NCBI GenBank assembly: GCA_020444545.1
Contig: JAHLKT010000005.1
Coordinates: 210,784-274,783 of the forward strand
Origin: Desulfarculaceae bacterium
GTDB taxonomy: Bacteria; Desulfobacterota; Desulfarculia; Desulfarculales; Desulfarculaceae
Length of the DNA stretch: 64,000 bases
Reading direction: 5' to 3'
Shown: in pieces, positions 17,188 through 26,283 of the stretch
Layout: each line of letters begins with the position of its first letter
Position numbering within the stretch: the first letter of the stretch is position 1
Notes under the pieces: generated by a model
What the model saw: the letters and a program-made list of their open reading frames with translations, nothing else
Told to the model about the DNA's origin: nothing
Database searches by the model: none
Position numbers and translations under genes: made by a program

Positions 17188-18114
17188 TCAGCCTTTCTTG
17201 GGCAACAGGGCGCTGAGGCGCACCTGCACCGCCTTGAGCAGATGCCGAAGGGCCAGGTGGCGGCCCAGGAAGCGGCGCAGGCGGATCTGCCAGCCGGGCA
17301 TGGTGGCGGTGCCCTGGGGAAGGGCCTCGGGCAGGTTAAGGGCCGGGCGGGGTTCCAGGGAGTCCCAGTGGATCAGCCCGCGCATGATCGCGTCCCAGGC
17401 CATGACCAAAGCCATGGCCTTGGAGATATCGCCGTCGGTGTCCGGGTCGGAGCGCATGGCCATCTGCTCCTGGGCCCGGGCCAGGTAGGCCGCGAAGTCG
17501 AAGCTGGCCGGGTCGCCGGGGTACACGTCGCTCAGGGCGTAGTCGAGCTGCCGAGCGATGAGCTGGCGCAGGTCGCGGTAGTTGCGGTGATGGATGTGCG
17601 GCCCCTGGCCGGGGATCACCTCGTACAAGCGCCCCGGGCCGCTGGTGACCTGCGGCGGGGTGTGGTGGGCGTCGGGCCAGAGCACCATGCCTTTTCTGAA
17701 CAGGCGCACCTGGTAGTCCGGGTGGCGACCCCCGCCCAGCATGACCTGGTCGCCCAGGTAGTTGTAGCGGGGCAGGGCGAAGGCATCGTATCTGTCGCCC
17801 TTTTCGGCGATGAGCCCGCGCACCAGCTCGGGCGCGTCGTCCGAGAGATACTCGTCGGAATCCAGCACCAGCACCCAGTCCCCCGAGGCCTGGGCCGTGA
17901 AGCGGTTGCGCACCCCGTCGATACGCGGGGCCACCTCCACCTGGTGCACCACCGCGCCGTGGCGGCGGGCGATCTCCACGCTGTGGTCGCTGCTGGCCAT
18001 GTCCACCACCATCAGCTCGTCCACCCAGGCCAGGCTGGCCAGGGCCGCCTCCAGGGTTTCGGCCGAGTCGCGGGTGTGCACGATACCGGTGATCTTGGGC
18101 TGGGCCATTTTCAT
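17188..18114 (-). CDS. Family 2 glycosyltransferase
   Basis: The start is the ATG at 18114, which overlaps the upstream gene's stop (ATGA); a longer upstream frame is an artefact. The 308-residue product begins with KITGIVHTRDSAETLEAALA, resembling the WaaE/KdtX-like subgroup of GT2 enzymes. VVDMASSDHSVEIARR follows near residues 36-51 and the DxD motif VLVLDSDEYLSDD lies near residues 82-94. A helical C-terminal region with MALVMAWDAIMRG follows. Enzymes of this subgroup often add glucose or heptose to lipopolysaccharide core, but the substrate is not readable here. Confidence 0.87.
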   Translation of the reverse strand: MKMAQPKITGIVHTRDSAETLEAALASLAWVDELMVVDMASSDHSVEIARRHGAVVHQVEVAPRIDGVRNRFTAQASGDWVLVLDSDEYLSDDAPELVRGLIAEKGDRYDAFALPRYNYLGDQVMLGGGRHPDYQVRLFRKGMVLWPDAHHTPPQVTSGPGRLYEVIPGQGPHIHHRNYRDLRQLIARQLDYALSDVYPGDPASFDFAAYLARAQEQMAMRSDPDTDGDISKAMALVMAWDAIMRGLIHWDSLEPRPALNLPEALPQGTATMPGWQIRLRRFLGRHLALRHLLKAVQVRLSALLPKKG

Positions 18115-18857
18115 CCGTCCAGGGTGTAGCGTCCCTGCCAGCGGGACATGAACAGGCGGCGGCTGGGCACGTCCTTGGCGCTGCGCCCCGGGGTCTGCGA
18201 CTCGAAGTGCAGCGACTCGGCGCCCTGGCAGCAGAATATGCGCCAGCCCGCCTGCCGCGCCCGCAGGCAGAAATCTATGTCTTCCAGGCCGAAGGGATAG
18301 TCCTCGTCCAGGCCGCCGAGCTGCTCCCACAGCTCGCCGCGCACCATCATGCAGCCGCCGGTGACCGCCTGGAACTCGCGCTCCAGGCGGGGCATGCAAT
18401 GGCTGGGCTTGGTGCGCAGCAGATGATAGGGCCCCACCTTGCCCGGCCCGAACACCACGCCCACGTGTTGCAGGCTGCCGTCGGGGAAAACCATGCGCGC
18501 CCCGCAGATGCCCGCCTGGGGCCGCCGCTCCAGCCGCTCCAGCATTTCCGCAATGGCCTGCTCGTGGAGCAGCACGTCGTTGTTGAGCATCAGGTAGAAG
18601 CGGGCGGGATAGCCCTGGGCGGCCAGGTTGTTGGCGTTGGCAAAGGAGTGGTGCGCGTCCAGGCGGATGAGCTCGGCCCCGGCCTCGGCGATGCGCTTGG
18701 GCGGCAGGGGCGGGTGGCTGGCGTTGTCCACCACCACCGCATGGGCCGAGGCCACCCCGGCCACCGCCAGGGAGCGGTGCAGGGCGATGAGGCAGTGCTC
18801 CAGCAGGGGCAGCAGGCCCCGGGAAGGGATGATCGCGGTGATCAGGGCTTGCTCCAA
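18111..18857 (-). CDS. Family 2 glycosyltransferase
   Basis: The gene uses TTG at 18857 with AGGGAG six bases upstream and overlaps the radical SAM gene's 3' end by 16 bases. The 248-residue protein has the GT2 core: ITAIIPSRGLLPLLEHCL, AVVVDNASHPP, the metal motif LMLNNDVLLHEQA near residues 88-100, a TGGCMMVRGELW acceptor-side segment, and a GLEDIDFCLRARQAGW catalytic region. It is coupled at its end to the next GT2 gene. Confidence 0.87.
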   Translation of the reverse strand: MEQALITAIIPSRGLLPLLEHCLIALHRSLAVAGVASAHAVVVDNASHPPLPPKRIAEAGAELIRLDAHHSFANANNLAAQGYPARFYLMLNNDVLLHEQAIAEMLERLERRPQAGICGARMVFPDGSLQHVGVVFGPGKVGPYHLLRTKPSHCMPRLEREFQAVTGGCMMVRGELWEQLGGLDEDYPFGLEDIDFCLRARQAGWRIFCCQGAESLHFESQTPGRSAKDVPSRRLFMSRWQGRYTLDG

Positions 18858-20260
18858 CCTACGCTCCCTTCCTCTTGGGCCAGGTTTCGCGAACGCCAGC
18901 GGTAAAGATAGTGTTGCAGCCGGGGCCGCCAGAAGCGGCGGTAGCTGGCTTGCACCGGGGCCAGCATCCTCTCCAGCTCGGGGTAGTCTACCCCCTTTAG
19001 GATAACCCGCCCCGGCCTGCGGCTGCCTTCCTGGGCGCGGTCCTGGTGCAGCATGAGCCCAGACTCACGGGCCCAGGCGTACAGCGGCGAGCCGGGCACC
19101 GGGCTGAAGAAGGAGGGGGAGAAATACGCTGGCCGGATTTCCCTGATCGCCCGGAGCCCGGCCTCGTCGTCCTCGCGCCGCCACACGCCGTCCTCGCGAG
19201 GCACCCCCAGGATCAGGTTGGCGAAGATCTCCAAGCCCAGGGCGTGGCAGATCTCGGCCGCCTTGCGGTTAACCGCCGCGCTGGTGCCCTTGCCCAGCCA
19301 GGCCAGCAGCGGGTCGCTGAAAGACTCGAAGCCAATGCTGATCACCTTGAGCCCGGCCCGTCGCATCTCGGCGATGAGTTCGGGGCGCCGGCAGATCATG
19401 TCCGCCCGGCAGGCGGCCCACCAGCCCACCTTGCGGCGCGGGTAGCCCGCCTGGTGCATGGCCTCGCAAAAGCCTCGCAGCCAATCCGCCTCGATGAAAA
19501 ACTCGTCGTCGTTGAAGATGATCCCCCGGAAACGGTAGCGTTCCCAAAGCCCGGCCAGCTCGGCCATCACGTGCTCCACCGGGCGGCGGCGCAGATAAGG
19601 GATGCGCTTGTCCGGGTTGTGAGGAGAGGGCCGGGTGTAGAGGTTCTTCTCGCCCGGCCCGCAGCAAAAGCGGCAACTCCAGGGGCAACCCCGGCTGGTG
19701 AGCATGTCCACCACCGGCGGGGTCAGGCTCCACACCGGGTAGAGCTGGCGGCGGCGGTAGCCGGGCAGCAGCTCCCTCTCGGCAAAGGGCAGGGCGCCCA
19801 GGTCCGGGGGCTCGCCCCAGCTAACCTCGGGGAAGCTATCCGGCGCGGCGATGAGCCGGGGCAGGCTGGCCTCGGCCTCGCCGCGCAAAACCTTGTGAGC
19901 CCCGGCCTCCAGGGCCTCCTGGGGGAACATGGTGAAGTGGATGCCCCCTGCCAGGCGCAGGGCCCGGGGCGCGGCCTCGGCGGCCAGGCCCAGGCAGCGG
20001 GCCGCCTCGCCGGCGTTCTGGGTGAAGGCGGTGACCCCCACCACCTCGGGGGCGGCTTGCGCGATGGCCGCGCGGGCCTCGTCCCAATCTGCCATGAGGC
20101 GCAGGTCCAGCAGACCCGCCTCATGCCCCTCCCCGCGCAGCACGGCGGCGATCTGGGCCAGGCCGTGATGAGGCAACAGGTCGTCCAGGCTGAGGGGGTC
20201 GCGGCCCGAGCCCCAGCCTCGCGCGCCGGGTTGGGGGTTTATGAGCAGAACCCGGGCCAT
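18842..20260 (-). CDS. B12-binding-domain radical SAM protein
   Basis: The 472-residue protein has an N-terminal cobalamin-binding Rossmann domain (about 1-140; VVGVTAFTQNAGEAARCLGLA). The radical SAM domain follows, with the cluster motif SRGCPWSCRFCCG (CX3CX2C) near residues 198-210, and a C-terminal helical region. The canonical DxHxxG cobalamin-ligand motif is not obvious, so the B12 may be bound base-off without a protein histidine, or the domain may be degenerate. Class B radical SAM enzymes methylate or rearrange unreactive carbons. Its position in an overlapping chain of glycosyltransferase genes suggests modification of a sugar, lipid carrier or polyketide-like part of a surface molecule (inference). 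Confidence 0.86.
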   Translation of the reverse strand: MARVLLINPQPGARGWGSGRDPLSLDDLLPHHGLAQIAAVLRGEGHEAGLLDLRLMADWDEARAAIAQAAPEVVGVTAFTQNAGEAARCLGLAAEAAPRALRLAGGIHFTMFPQEALEAGAHKVLRGEAEASLPRLIAAPDSFPEVSWGEPPDLGALPFAERELLPGYRRRQLYPVWSLTPPVVDMLTSRGCPWSCRFCCGPGEKNLYTRPSPHNPDKRIPYLRRRPVEHVMAELAGLWERYRFRGIIFNDDEFFIEADWLRGFCEAMHQAGYPRRKVGWWAACRADMICRRPELIAEMRRAGLKVISIGFESFSDPLLAWLGKGTSAAVNRKAAEICHALGLEIFANLILGVPREDGVWRREDDEAGLRAIREIRPAYFSPSFFSPVPGSPLYAWARESGLMLHQDRAQEGSRRPGRVILKGVDYPELERMLAPVQASYRRFWRPRLQHYLYRWRSRNLAQEEGSVGWSKP

Positions 20261-20298
20261 GGGCTAAGCGAGCGGCCCAGGCGAAGAGGGCGGCGCGA

Positions 20299-21669
20299 TC
20301 ATAGCGACAGATAGGAGAAGCCAGGCCATATCACCCCGAAGAAGACGTAGAGGTCCCAAAAAGTCATGCCCCCCAGCACGGCCCAGGCCGCCACGCTTCG
20401 TTTCGCCCGGGGGACGAGGAGCAACAGCCCTCCGGCTTGCAAATAGGCCAGGGCCCAACCGGCGGGATAGAGAAGCCGTCCCTGAGAGGCATAGACCCCG
20501 CTATTGTAGATGAGAAAGGCGCCAAAGGCCAACAGCAGCCAGGCCGGAGCCAGGCATTGCACCAGGCGCTCGCGAAAATCCGGGCCGTGCCAAATACACT
20601 TGGTCCAGAAAGCCAGACCCAACAAACCGCTCACGACCAGCAGGGCATCCAGCACCCGGTAGGCGGCGTGGTGCATGAGCAGGCCGAACTGGCCGTACAC
20701 CGCATAGTAGCTCCAGCGGAAGCCTTCGAACTCCTCGCGGAAAAAATCCCAGGGATACATCACCGCCTGCCGCGTGGCCACGTAGGGGGCCCACAGGGAG
20801 CGCTCCACCAGCAAGGCGTCGCCGAACACCGCATAATTGCGGGCCAGCCAGGGGGCCAAGAGCAATAGGGTGCTTGCGGCGGCCGCCGCGGCCAGGGCCA
20901 GGCAGCGCACCCAGGAGAGGCCCCAGGCGCGGCCCCCCAGGAACAAGGCCCCGGCGCAGACCCCGGCCAGGGCCACGGCGTTCATCTTGGCGTAGGCGGC
21001 CAGGGCGCAAAGGGCCCCCAGCAGGGCGGCCCGCCATAGCGAGGGCGGGTCGGCGGCGCGCAGGGTGCGGGTCAGGGCGTACAGGGCAAGCCCGGCCAGG
21101 GCGGTGGCGGCCACGTCGTTGCCCACCGAGGCGCAGGTCTCCAACCAGCGGGGGTTGAGGGCCCACAGCGCCCCGGCGGCCAGGGTGAGGGCCGGGTCGC
21201 GGTTGCTCAGCTCCCAGAACAGCCCCAGGCCCAGGAGCACCGCGCCCAGGCCCCAGAGCAGGGAGGTGGCCCGCATGGCGTACATCGCCCGGACGGCGCC
21301 CCGCTGGTCCAGGCCGCTCAGGGGGCGGTAGCGGCGGTGAGGGCCTTGCCCGGGCGGCACCGGTTGGCAACGAAACTCTGGGTCGATACTGGGGAAGGCC
21401 AGGGGGCCGTGGAAATCGCTGAGCCACACCACCGGGGCCAGGCTCAGGTAATAGAGCGGGGTCTGGAACTTCTCCTGCCGAGCTATGATGCGGGCCTGGT
21501 GAGCCAGGCGGTGGTCGCGCTCCAGCAGCTTGGCCTCCCAGTACACCGCCTGGCAAAAGTGGCCCCGCTCGTCGGGGTTCTCGTAGGGCGGCATAAGCAC
21601 GGCCATGGCCGCGGCCCCCAGCCAGAACAAGATCAGGAGCGCCGCCCATCCGGGAGGGAGGGATTTCAA
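20299..21669 (-). CDS. Polytopic membrane protein, DUF2142/GT39-like glycosyltransferase
   Basis: The 456-residue protein has about 11-12 hydrophobic helices. After the first helix comes PPYENPDERGHFCQAVYW (residues 27-44), matching the acidic first-loop motif of GT-C enzymes and DUF2142 proteins, where an Asp/Glu pair serves a polyprenyl-phosphate-sugar donor. GT-C members transfer sugars on the periplasmic side. It starts with TTG overlapping the stop of the upstream GT4 gene by four bases (TTGA), so it is translated in the same operon. The substrate is unknown. Confidence 0.8.
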   Translation of the reverse strand: MKSLPPGWAALLILFWLGAAAMAVLMPPYENPDERGHFCQAVYWEAKLLERDHRLAHQARIIARQEKFQTPLYYLSLAPVVWLSDFHGPLAFPSIDPEFRCQPVPPGQGPHRRYRPLSGLDQRGAVRAMYAMRATSLLWGLGAVLLGLGLFWELSNRDPALTLAAGALWALNPRWLETCASVGNDVAATALAGLALYALTRTLRAADPPSLWRAALLGALCALAAYAKMNAVALAGVCAGALFLGGRAWGLSWVRCLALAAAAAASTLLLLAPWLARNYAVFGDALLVERSLWAPYVATRQAVMYPWDFFREEFEGFRWSYYAVYGQFGLLMHHAAYRVLDALLVVSGLLGLAFWTKCIWHGPDFRERLVQCLAPAWLLLAFGAFLIYNSGVYASQGRLLYPAGWALAYLQAGGLLLLVPRAKRSVAAWAVLGGMTFWDLYVFFGVIWPGFSYLSL

Positions 21670-22547
21670 GCCGTCAGCTCCCGCAAAGGTCCTTCAAGCA
21701 AAGAGGCCAGGCGCGCCTTTTGGGCGTAGGGGTGATAGGCATAGGCCGTGGCCCGCGCCCGGAGGCGCATCAGCTGCCGCTCTCCGGCCCGGCTGGGCTG
21801 CATCATCTCTTCCAGGCGCCCCAGCAGGGGGCCGGGCTCGTCCAGCAGACAGTTGTAGCCGTCGCGCAGGTATTCGCTGCCGCCCTTCACCGGCACCGAG
21901 GCCACCAGGCACCCGGCGGCCATGGCCTCCAGGGCGGGCAAGCCGAAGTCCTCGCCCAGCGAGGTGGCCAGATACACCCCGGCCTGCTGAAGATATGCGC
22001 AGAGCTTCCCTTCGTTCAGGCCGTCCAGGGGCCGCCAGTTCAGCTTGCTCAGGGAGCGCGCCGCCCGGGTGGCGATCTCCAGGCCGCGCCGGGGCATGTA
22101 GGCCGCCTCGTTGTCCAGCTTGGCCGGGCCCGGGGCAAAGAAGCAGGGCGACACGCTGATGCCCACGGGCACGGTATCGCGGCCGTAGTCCTCGCGGGCC
22201 ACGCGGTCGGCGTCCTCCCAGCAGGTGAGCAGGGTGATGCGCGGGTCCCCGAAGATCCGGCTCATGTTGGTCACGCCCTGCACATGGCAGGCAAGGCGGC
22301 ATCCGGTTTCGCCCACCAACTCTAGGTCCGGGGGCCAGGTGATGAAGGCCCAATCGCGGGGTGTGATGCGTTCCAGAGCTTCCCCTTGCTTCATTACCGG
22401 CACGGCGCAAGGGAACCAGGCGGGAGCGTCTCCCTTTGGCGTGGCCACCACCCCGGGCGCGCCCAGGGAGATGAGCATCTCCATGAACTGGCAGCCGACC
22501 TTCACCCCGCCGGCGATGCCCGCGGTGGGCAGGAAGTAATAGATCAC
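21666..22547 (-). CDS. Family 4 (GT-B) glycosyltransferase
   Basis: The start is the GTG at 22547, overlapping the upstream stop (GTGA), which gives 293 residues. The protein opens with IYYFLPTAGIAGGVKVGCQF, a GT-B acceptor-side glycine loop. The donor side is clear near residues 195-235: GVYLATSLGEDFGLPALEAM contains the E-x7-E-type region of GT4, followed by AAGCLVASVPVKGGSEYLRDG. It is somewhat shorter than typical GT4 enzymes because the N-terminal domain is compact. The inferred role is sugar transfer in surface-glycan assembly. Confidence 0.85.
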   Translation of the reverse strand: MIYYFLPTAGIAGGVKVGCQFMEMLISLGAPGVVATPKGDAPAWFPCAVPVMKQGEALERITPRDWAFITWPPDLELVGETGCRLACHVQGVTNMSRIFGDPRITLLTCWEDADRVAREDYGRDTVPVGISVSPCFFAPGPAKLDNEAAYMPRRGLEIATRAARSLSKLNWRPLDGLNEGKLCAYLQQAGVYLATSLGEDFGLPALEAMAAGCLVASVPVKGGSEYLRDGYNCLLDEPGPLLGRLEEMMQPSRAGERQLMRLRARATAYAYHPYAQKARLASLLEGPLRELTA

Positions 22548-23338
22548 TTGAGCACCCCCTTGGCCCACATGCCGGGCAGGGTGATGAGCCCCATGGCCAC
22601 GGCGAAAAACGCGCCGTAGTGCCGGGCCGCGAACTTGAGCCGCCCCCGGGCCAGGAGCCAGCGGCGGCGGGCGGTGGTCACGCGGGAGCCTTGTGCGGTG
22701 AGGTGGGGCAGGGTGTAGGGCAGCTCGACCACGCGGCCGCCGGCCTGGTGCAGTCGGAGGCCCAGCTCCACATCCTCCATGTACATGAAGTAGGCGGTGG
22801 GCAACCCCCCCAGCTCGAAAAACAAATCTCTTCGCACGAACAGGCAGGCCCCATGGGCCCATTGCCAGGACTCGTTCTGATAGCCCGGCAAACGGCGCAT
22901 CCACTCCAGCCTCCGGGGCCAGGGCCAGCCCAGCACCATGAGGTCGTGGGCAAGCTTCCAGCGGCTGTAGCCGGGCTGGCGGCCGGGCACCCGCCGGCCG
23001 TGGTCGTCCAGGGCCGGGGCGGCGATGATCTTGCCGCCCTGGCGCAGCGCCTCCAGGCCCATTTCGAAAAGCTCGGGCCGGGCCAGGCAGTCCGGGTTGA
23101 GCAGGCACAGGTATTCGCTGTCCGTCGCCCGCGCACCCTGGTTCACCGCGCGGGCAAAGCCCAGATTGGCGGGCATCCCGAGAACCCGCGCCCCCGCCTT
23201 CTGGGCCAAGATCGCGCTCTGGTCGCTGGAGGCATTGTCCACCACCAGGGCCGCGTCCTTCCAGGGGCCCAGCGCTTCCAGGCAATCGGCGATCACTTCG
23301 GCCGAGTTGTAGGTCACGATGATAACGCTCAGCTTCAC
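22544..23338 (-). CDS. Family 2 glycosyltransferase
   Basis: It is read from the GTG at 23338 (GTGA overlap with the upstream stop), giving 264 residues. KLSVIIVTYNSAEVIADCLE opens the GT2 core. VVDNASSDQS follows, the metal-binding LLNPDCLARPELF lies near residues 79-91, and YMEDVELGLRLHQAGG supplies the catalytic region. The C-terminal 50 residues include a hydrophobic AVAMGLITLPGMWA segment that could touch the membrane. It is related to rhamnosyltransferases. Confidence 0.87.
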   Translation of the reverse strand: MKLSVIIVTYNSAEVIADCLEALGPWKDAALVVDNASSDQSAILAQKAGARVLGMPANLGFARAVNQGARATDSEYLCLLNPDCLARPELFEMGLEALRQGGKIIAAPALDDHGRRVPGRQPGYSRWKLAHDLMVLGWPWPRRLEWMRRLPGYQNESWQWAHGACLFVRRDLFFELGGLPTAYFMYMEDVELGLRLHQAGGRVVELPYTLPHLTAQGSRVTTARRRWLLARGRLKFAARHYGAFFAVAMGLITLPGMWAKGVLK

Positions 23339-24150
23339 GCCTGGTCCACCCCCCGCCGCCAAGTGCGGCGGATGCGCAGGGTTTGCCGCCAGCCGGGGCG
23401 CATGCAAAAGTTGCTGAAGTGGCACACGAAGGCCCCGGGGCGGGGAAAGCCCTGGTCCCAGTGCTCGCAGTGGTTCCAATGCCAGGGCAGCTCCCGGCAG
23501 GCCTGGGGCCGAAGGCTGTTGGCATAGTATTGAAAGTAATCCTGGTCGGCCACCATGTGCTCGCCTACCCGATGGTCGCCGGGCCGCAGGGTCAGCATCT
23601 CCTGGGCCCAGGCGCTGAAGCGCTCCAGCTCGTCCCGCCGGCCCAGCACCACCCCGGAATTATAATAGCGGTATTGCTCCAAGGGAGGCGGCGATTCATC
23701 CGGGGCCAGCCAGGCCAGGGAGTGCTCCTGGTAGTGACGCAGGAAATCGGCCCGGCTCATGCTGGAGCCCAGGATGGTGGTCTGCTCCACCAGACCCAGG
23801 CCACGGCGGTCCAGGGCCCGGCGGATGTGGTCCGGCGTCAGGTCGCGCACCAGCACCGCGTCCGCGTCCAGAAGCATGATCAGCTCGGAGTCGGTCCGCT
23901 CCAAGAGGGCCTTCAGGCCGGTGAGCTTGGCCAGAAAGCGCCGTGCCCGCACCCGGCTTTGCACCGGCCCCAAGGGATGGACCAGCATGCGTCGCCGGGG
24001 CAGCAGACCGGTCTTGAGCAGATGGTCGGTGACCAGGAACACCTTGAAGCCGCTGCGTTTGAGCACCGATAGGGCCGCCTGACGTCCGGCGAGGTAATAG
24101 GCCGGGTGTCCGTGTATGGTGAGACACACCCAAACTTCGGCGGAATTCAT
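23335..24150 (-). CDS. Putative GT-A-fold glycosyltransferase
   Basis: The ATG at 24150 is preferred (AAAGGCG upstream), though an ATG at 24183 would add 11 residues. The 271-residue product is not a standard GT2 enzyme. It does contain ELIMLLDADAVLVRDLTPDH, a DxD motif in a GT8-like setting, and YYNSGVVLGRRDELERF, resembling the acceptor region of nucleotide-diphospho-sugar transferases. A late VADQDYFQYYANS segment may hold the catalytic base. It is the first gene of the overlapping leftward chain that runs to 17188, so its product probably acts with those enzymes. The family call is by pattern only. Confidence 0.65.
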   Translation of the reverse strand: MNSAEVWVCLTIHGHPAYYLAGRQAALSVLKRSGFKVFLVTDHLLKTGLLPRRRMLVHPLGPVQSRVRARRFLAKLTGLKALLERTDSELIMLLDADAVLVRDLTPDHIRRALDRRGLGLVEQTTILGSSMSRADFLRHYQEHSLAWLAPDESPPPLEQYRYYNSGVVLGRRDELERFSAWAQEMLTLRPGDHRVGEHMVADQDYFQYYANSLRPQACRELPWHWNHCEHWDQGFPRPGAFVCHFSNFCMRPGWRQTLRIRRTWRRGVDQA

Positions 24151-24305
24151 GGTGGCGCCTTTGCTTCTCTCTCGCTTACCCATGCCCCTCTAGTATCGCA
24201 AAGGGCGATGGCCGGACCAGGAGGGACGGGATCAGCATTTGCTCAATGTACCACTTTAGGAAGGGACTCTGGGGAATTCGGAGCGCAAGGATGAGGGAAG
24301 GGGGG

Positions 24306-25136
24306 CTAGTGGCGGCCGCCCAGGGGCTTGGCCTCGTGGCGCATCAGGGTGACCGTGGACACGAAGATCAGGGCCCCGCCCAGGAGCACCCAGGGGCCGA
24401 TGGCCTCGTCGAAGAGGAACCAGCCCAACAGGGCGGCAAAGATGAGGCGGGTGAAGTCCAGGGGCAGGATGGCCGTGGTTTGGCCCTGGCCGAAGGCGCG
24501 GGTGACCGAGTGCTGCAGCCCGGTGGCCAGGGCGCCCAGGAGCAGAAGGCCTGCCAGCTCGGCCCAGCTGGGGGCTTGCCAGAAAAATAGCGCCACGGCC
24601 AGGGACATGGGGGTCATGAGCATGGCGTTGTAGAGCACGATGGCGTTGGCCGACTCGGTCTTGGCCAGGGAGCTGATCAGGAGCAGGTTCACCGCGATCA
24701 ACAATGCTCCGGCCAGGGCGTAGAGCGAGCCGGGGTCGAAGATGTGGCTCCCCGGCCGCAGGATGATGATCATGCCCGCGAAGCTGACCGCCGTGGCCAG
24801 CAGCCGCGAGGCGCGCGGCTTTTCCTTGAAAAAGATCATCGCGCCGATGGTGGTGAACAGCGGCGCGGTGAAGGTGATGGCCGTGGCCTCGGCAATGGGG
24901 ATCACGGTGAAGGCGTGGAACAGGGCCAGGGTGGCGAGGGTGGCGGCCACGGCCCGGGCCAGGTGCATGCCCAGGCGGTGGGTCTTCATGTTGCGCAGGC
25001 CCCGGCGGTGCCAGACCAGCATGGCCAGGAAGATGACCGTTGTGCGGAAGAACACGATCTCCGGCGAGCTGAGGCTCTGGGAGAACAGGCGCACCGTGGC
25101 CGCCACCAGGGCGAACAGGATGCAATAGGCCAGCAT
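24306..25136 (-). CDS. EamA/DMT-family transporter
   Basis: The 276-residue protein has ten hydrophobic segments in two repeats, with the duplicated EamA pattern: IPIAEATAITFTAPLFTTIG in the first half and GQTTAILPLDFTRLIFAALL in the second. DMT transporters export metabolites, amino acids or sugars with drug/metabolite-type specificity. It is the last gene of the leftward catabolic operon that starts with the ThDP enzyme at 30585. It could therefore export a product or import a substrate of that pathway; the direction is not readable. Confidence 0.87.
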   Translation of the reverse strand: MLAYCILFALVAATVRLFSQSLSSPEIVFFRTTVIFLAMLVWHRRGLRNMKTHRLGMHLARAVAATLATLALFHAFTVIPIAEATAITFTAPLFTTIGAMIFFKEKPRASRLLATAVSFAGMIIILRPGSHIFDPGSLYALAGALLIAVNLLLISSLAKTESANAIVLYNAMLMTPMSLAVALFFWQAPSWAELAGLLLLGALATGLQHSVTRAFGQGQTTAILPLDFTRLIFAALLGWFLFDEAIGPWVLLGGALIFVSTVTLMRHEAKPLGGRH

Positions 25137-25198
25137 CCACAGGCTGCCTCGCAGGTGGCTGCCCGGAGGCGGGGGGCTTTGTCTTGCGGCTATGGCGC

Positions 25199-26251
25199 TC
25201 AGGGCCGGAGCACCGTCTTGAAGCCCTGGCCCGCGGCCAGGCGCTGGAAGGCCTCCACCGCCTGGGACAGGGGCAGGGTCTCGCCGATGGCCTTTACGAA
25301 GCGGTCCTGGTCGGCGGCCGGGAGCTGGGCCAGGTAATCCAGCAGGCGGCTCCAGGTGCGCTCCGGCGCGGCCGGGCTGCCGATGATGGCCGTCTCGGTG
25401 CGCACCGCCAGATTGGTGTTCACCCGCGCCTCAGCGGCCACGATGCCCAGAACCACCACCAGGCCCCGCTTGCGCACCATGCGCAGGCCCAGGTCCAGGC
25501 CCATTGGCGCGCCGCTTACCTCGAACACCGCATCCGCGCCCCGGCCCTTGGTCTGCTCCGTGATGAGCCCTTGCAGCTCTTCCAGGCTGGTGGCAACGTG
25601 GACCCGGGCCAGGTTGGACCGGAAGATGGCCAGGCGTTCTTCGTCTTGGGGCAGACCGAGGACGAAGACGCGGGAGGCCCCACCCAGCTCGGCCAGCAGG
25701 GCGGTTAGGTAGCCCAGGGGGCCGGGGCCTATGATGGCCACATTGCGCCCTTGCAGGCCGCCCGCCTTGAGCACCGCGTTGAAGGCAATGGATATGGGCT
25801 CGGACAATACGGCCAGTTCCGCCGGATAGCCGGTTGGCAGCACATGGCAGTTGCGCGCGGGCACGGCCACGTACTGGGCCATGGCCCCGGAGTAGTGCAC
25901 CCCCAGGAGTTGGCGGTGGTCGCAGATGGCCTCTTGCCCGGCCAGACAAGAGGGGCAGCGGCCGCAGGAGATGGGGGTGCGCGAGACCACCCGGTCGCCA
26001 ATGGACACGCCCTCCGCGCCGGGGCCCAGCTCCTCCACGATGCCGGTGTACTCGTGGCCCAGGATGGCGGGCAACATGCCCGCGAAGCGCTCCTGATAAT
26101 CCGGGGTCCAGTGATAGGCGTGCAGATCGCTGCCGCAGATGCCGGCCAGCTCCACCCGCACCAGCACCCAGCCGGGCTTAAACTCGGGCGAGGGCACCTC
26201 CATCACCGCGACGCGCTGGGCCTGGGGCAGGTCCTTGACCACCGCGAGCAT
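25199..26251 (-). CDS. Zinc-dependent medium-chain alcohol dehydrogenase
   Basis: The ATG at 26251 begins the conserved start LAVVKDLPQAQRVAVMEVP; a longer frame upstream is out of context. The 350-residue enzyme has the catalytic zinc region GICGSDLHAYH, then GHEYTGIVEELG, the structural zinc knot CGRCPSCLAGQEAIC near residues 92-106, and an NAD-binding NVAIIGPGPLGYLTALL near 166-182. It resembles threonine and sorbitol dehydrogenases. It forms the second ADH of a tandem SDR-ADH duplication and probably oxidises a secondary alcohol of the same substrate class as its paralogue at 27051. Confidence 0.9.
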   Translation of the reverse strand: MLAVVKDLPQAQRVAVMEVPSPEFKPGWVLVRVELAGICGSDLHAYHWTPDYQERFAGMLPAILGHEYTGIVEELGPGAEGVSIGDRVVSRTPISCGRCPSCLAGQEAICDHRQLLGVHYSGAMAQYVAVPARNCHVLPTGYPAELAVLSEPISIAFNAVLKAGGLQGRNVAIIGPGPLGYLTALLAELGGASRVFVLGLPQDEERLAIFRSNLARVHVATSLEELQGLITEQTKGRGADAVFEVSGAPMGLDLGLRMVRKRGLVVVLGIVAAEARVNTNLAVRTETAIIGSPAAPERTWSRLLDYLAQLPAADQDRFVKAIGETLPLSQAVEAFQRLAAGQGFKTVLRP

Positions 26252-26283
26252 GGCTCTTCTCCTTGGTCCCGGCCGGGCCGGGC

